A DNA stretch of 64,000 nucleotides from Nannobrachium achirus (taxonomy: Eukaryota; Chordata; Actinopteri; Myctophiformes; Myctophidae). The DNA lies in the NCBI GenBank assembly GCA_963921795.1, contig OY997652.1, positions 54,483,979-54,547,978 of the forward strand, read 5' to 3'. Positions 62,575 to 64,000 of this stretch are shown piece by piece. The position numbers were made by a program, and so were the translations under genes. The notes beneath the pieces are model-generated. The model had not been told where the DNA came from. It was given only the letters and a program-made list of their open reading frames with translations, and made no database searches. Position 1 is the stretch's first letter, and each line of letters begins with the position of its first letter.

Positions 62575-63014
62575 CAGGGGCGTCAATTGGGTATGGCAGG
62601 GGTATGCAGCTGCCATACCCTGGGTCCAGGGGGGGAAAATAAAAGTTACTTTTAAATATAAATCCATGAACGTCTCCTTGTCTATCTGTGCTGGTTATTA
62701 TGTTGTTAAATTACAGTAAAATAACTACAAATGCAACATTTTACAAAATGGTCACTTTAACAAGGTATTATAATTATATTCTCCACACTTGTATTCTCCC
62801 CACCTTGACAAAATGGTATATTCCCAGGTTCCGCAGGTCAGCTGCCATATCAAGAAACCATAGAAACGGGGGGACAAAAAATAAAATGTACTTCTTAAAA
62901 TAAATGTATCGTGCCTGTTGCTAAGGTATGGCAACATGACTTGTGTCTTGCACGCGCTTGCCAAGACACCAGTCATGTTGCCATACGTTAGCTTTTTCTT
63001 TACTGACGCCACTG
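62575..63014. mobile_element. Complete hAT MITE with CAGKGGCGTCA ends, unit D
   Basis: Copy of 18454-18893 with the same TAGTTAAC TSD. Confidence 0.93.
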
Positions 63015-63899
63015 TAGTTAACTTGCCATGATGCAAAAACTAAGGTCAGAAACCTAAAATAATTTCTCCATTGATTAGAAACTGAATCAATCATTCAAAA
63101 AATATGCTCCTCATTGACTTACATTGTACAGTGAAGAGGCTCAGTATGAGCCCTTTTAAGATTCAAGATTCAAGATTAATTTATTTGGTCCCGAAGGAAA
63201 TTTGTCTTGGACATTTTAGCCTGGAAACAAAACAAAGCTGATCCAGAACACCAATCTTTTTAGCCCGTGACCCAAAAGACAAACTAGACGTTGGCCTGGG
63301 ACCCACACTAGTGAAAACAGCAGATCTACAAGCCCACAACACGTCGCTTTGTGGGCTTGTAGATCGGCTATTTTCACTACTGCTTAAACATTTTGTTTTC
63401 TAATTTATGGGGATTTCTTAGATTTTTCTTTGATGAAATTCAGCGACTCAGCAAATTTGGTTTTTAATTAATGAAAAAAAAAGCTTTGTTTGCGTTTTGT
63501 TTACAGGTTATAAGAACCCACATTGCAGTGGTCTTGCTGTACAATGCAAGTCAATGAGGAGCAATTTCTAGTCAGACAATCTTTTTTTTTATTATTATTT
63601 CTTACGTCATGGCAAGCTAAATACACAACCCAAACCTCTTCCAAAGTGGCCTTGCCCATTAAGACAACATGGCGGATATCCATTAACATCAAGAAATCCT
63701 TCTATTTACATCAAGGAGGAGTCCCTTCATCATCACTGTATGTCCTTCTTCACTCACTCACATTAACCTGAGTGGACTGGTGCACTGCACTTCCTGGTGT
63801 GTCAGGTGAGTGACTGGGGGAGAATTCCTTGGCTACAGCGCCGTCTATGGATGGGGACCTACTGATAGGTTCTAGAGGCATGCAGTCTACCGCACTTCC

Positions 63900-64000
63900 A
63901 GGGGGTTGAGGGGGGCAGCGGCCTTCGGCCGCTGCCTGGGCTCGCAAGTACGGCTTGGTGCCGTCCCCCCACCTCGGCGCCTGACTCTGGCTGGAGCTTT
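63900..64000. repeat. Start of a fifth macrosatellite unit (cut by window end)
   Basis: The 101 bases to the end match the starts of units B-D, with one visible difference (AAGTACGG instead of AAGTCCGG near 63949). The array therefore continues past the window. Confidence 0.9.

Larger units (their letters stand above)
49405..63899. repeat. Macrosatellite unit D (14,495 bp)
   Basis: Complete unit, 29,626 bp from B over most of its length and 29,619 bp near its end. Its 158-bp array has a different monomer order from B and C. At 61742-62040 it carries GAAGGCCCGC, a short poly-C tract and a shorter A/G tract, as in unit A and unlike B and C. Confidence 0.92.

Noticed and set aside
489..63899. 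rDNA intergenic spacer array
   Set aside because: A multi-kilobase tandem with subrepeats resembles rDNA spacers, but no 18S, 5.8S, 28S or 5S sequence was recognised anywhere in a full unit.

Overview
This is a gene-free, repeat-dense eukaryotic window, most likely from a ray-finned fish. The evidence is several non-autonomous hAT elements with intact 8-bp target-site duplications (TSDs), a tRNA-derived SINE with a good pol III box B, long microsatellites, and fragments resembling dispersed repeats common in teleost genomes. I found no convincing protein-coding exon, rRNA or functional tRNA. All open frames are short, and most are frame echoes of tandem satellites or transposon sequence. The species cannot be named from the sequence alone.

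The main structure is a macrosatellite: a tandem array whose basic unit is about 14.5 kb. Using the start of an A/G-rich motif (AGGGGGTTGAGGGGGG) as an arbitrary phase point, the units are A (489-19778, older and rearranged), B (19779-34280, 14,502 bp), C (34281-49404, 15,124 bp), D (49405-63899, 14,495 bp) and the first 101 bp of a fifth unit (63900-64000). B, C and D are almost identical wherever I compared them. Unit A keeps the same order but differs by several insertions and deletions. Bases 1-306 show no match to the unit and probably flank the array on the left.

Each full unit has the same order: (1) a GC-rich hairpin with a poly-A-like tail; (2) a block found only in B-D, then a dispersed repeat carrying AGCGCCACC motifs; (3) a short array of 158-bp monomers; (4) an array of alternating 163- and 148-bp monomers; (5) short-tandem, hairpin-prone DNA; (6) a chain of nested DNA-transposon remnants; (7) unique-looking DNA; (8) a degenerate ~40-bp minisatellite split by a tRNA-derived SINE; (9) two more partial hATs and two complete hAT MITEs; (10) another hairpin leading to the next unit. 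The units therefore contain two nested satellites inside one macrosatellite.

The 163/148-bp satellite exists in two higher-order states. In unit A (about 30 monomers) nine monomers form a 1,422-bp higher-order repeat present twice. In B-D it is a 311-bp dimer. Unit C is 622 bp longer than B almost entirely because it has two extra dimers. The monomers are dense in sequences matching POU octamers, GC boxes and CACCC/KLF-type boxes. In B-D one half of each dimer keeps the octamer and the GC box, and the other half has lost both.

Comparison of units dates events. Unit A has a 464-bp insertion with TTAA on both sides where B-D have an intact empty site, plus a 534-bp hAT with an 8-bp TSD. B-D carry a near-perfect 79-bp hairpin that A lacks. 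Near its right end, unit D shares variants with A rather than with B and C, which points to gene conversion or unequal exchange (or an assembly mosaic).
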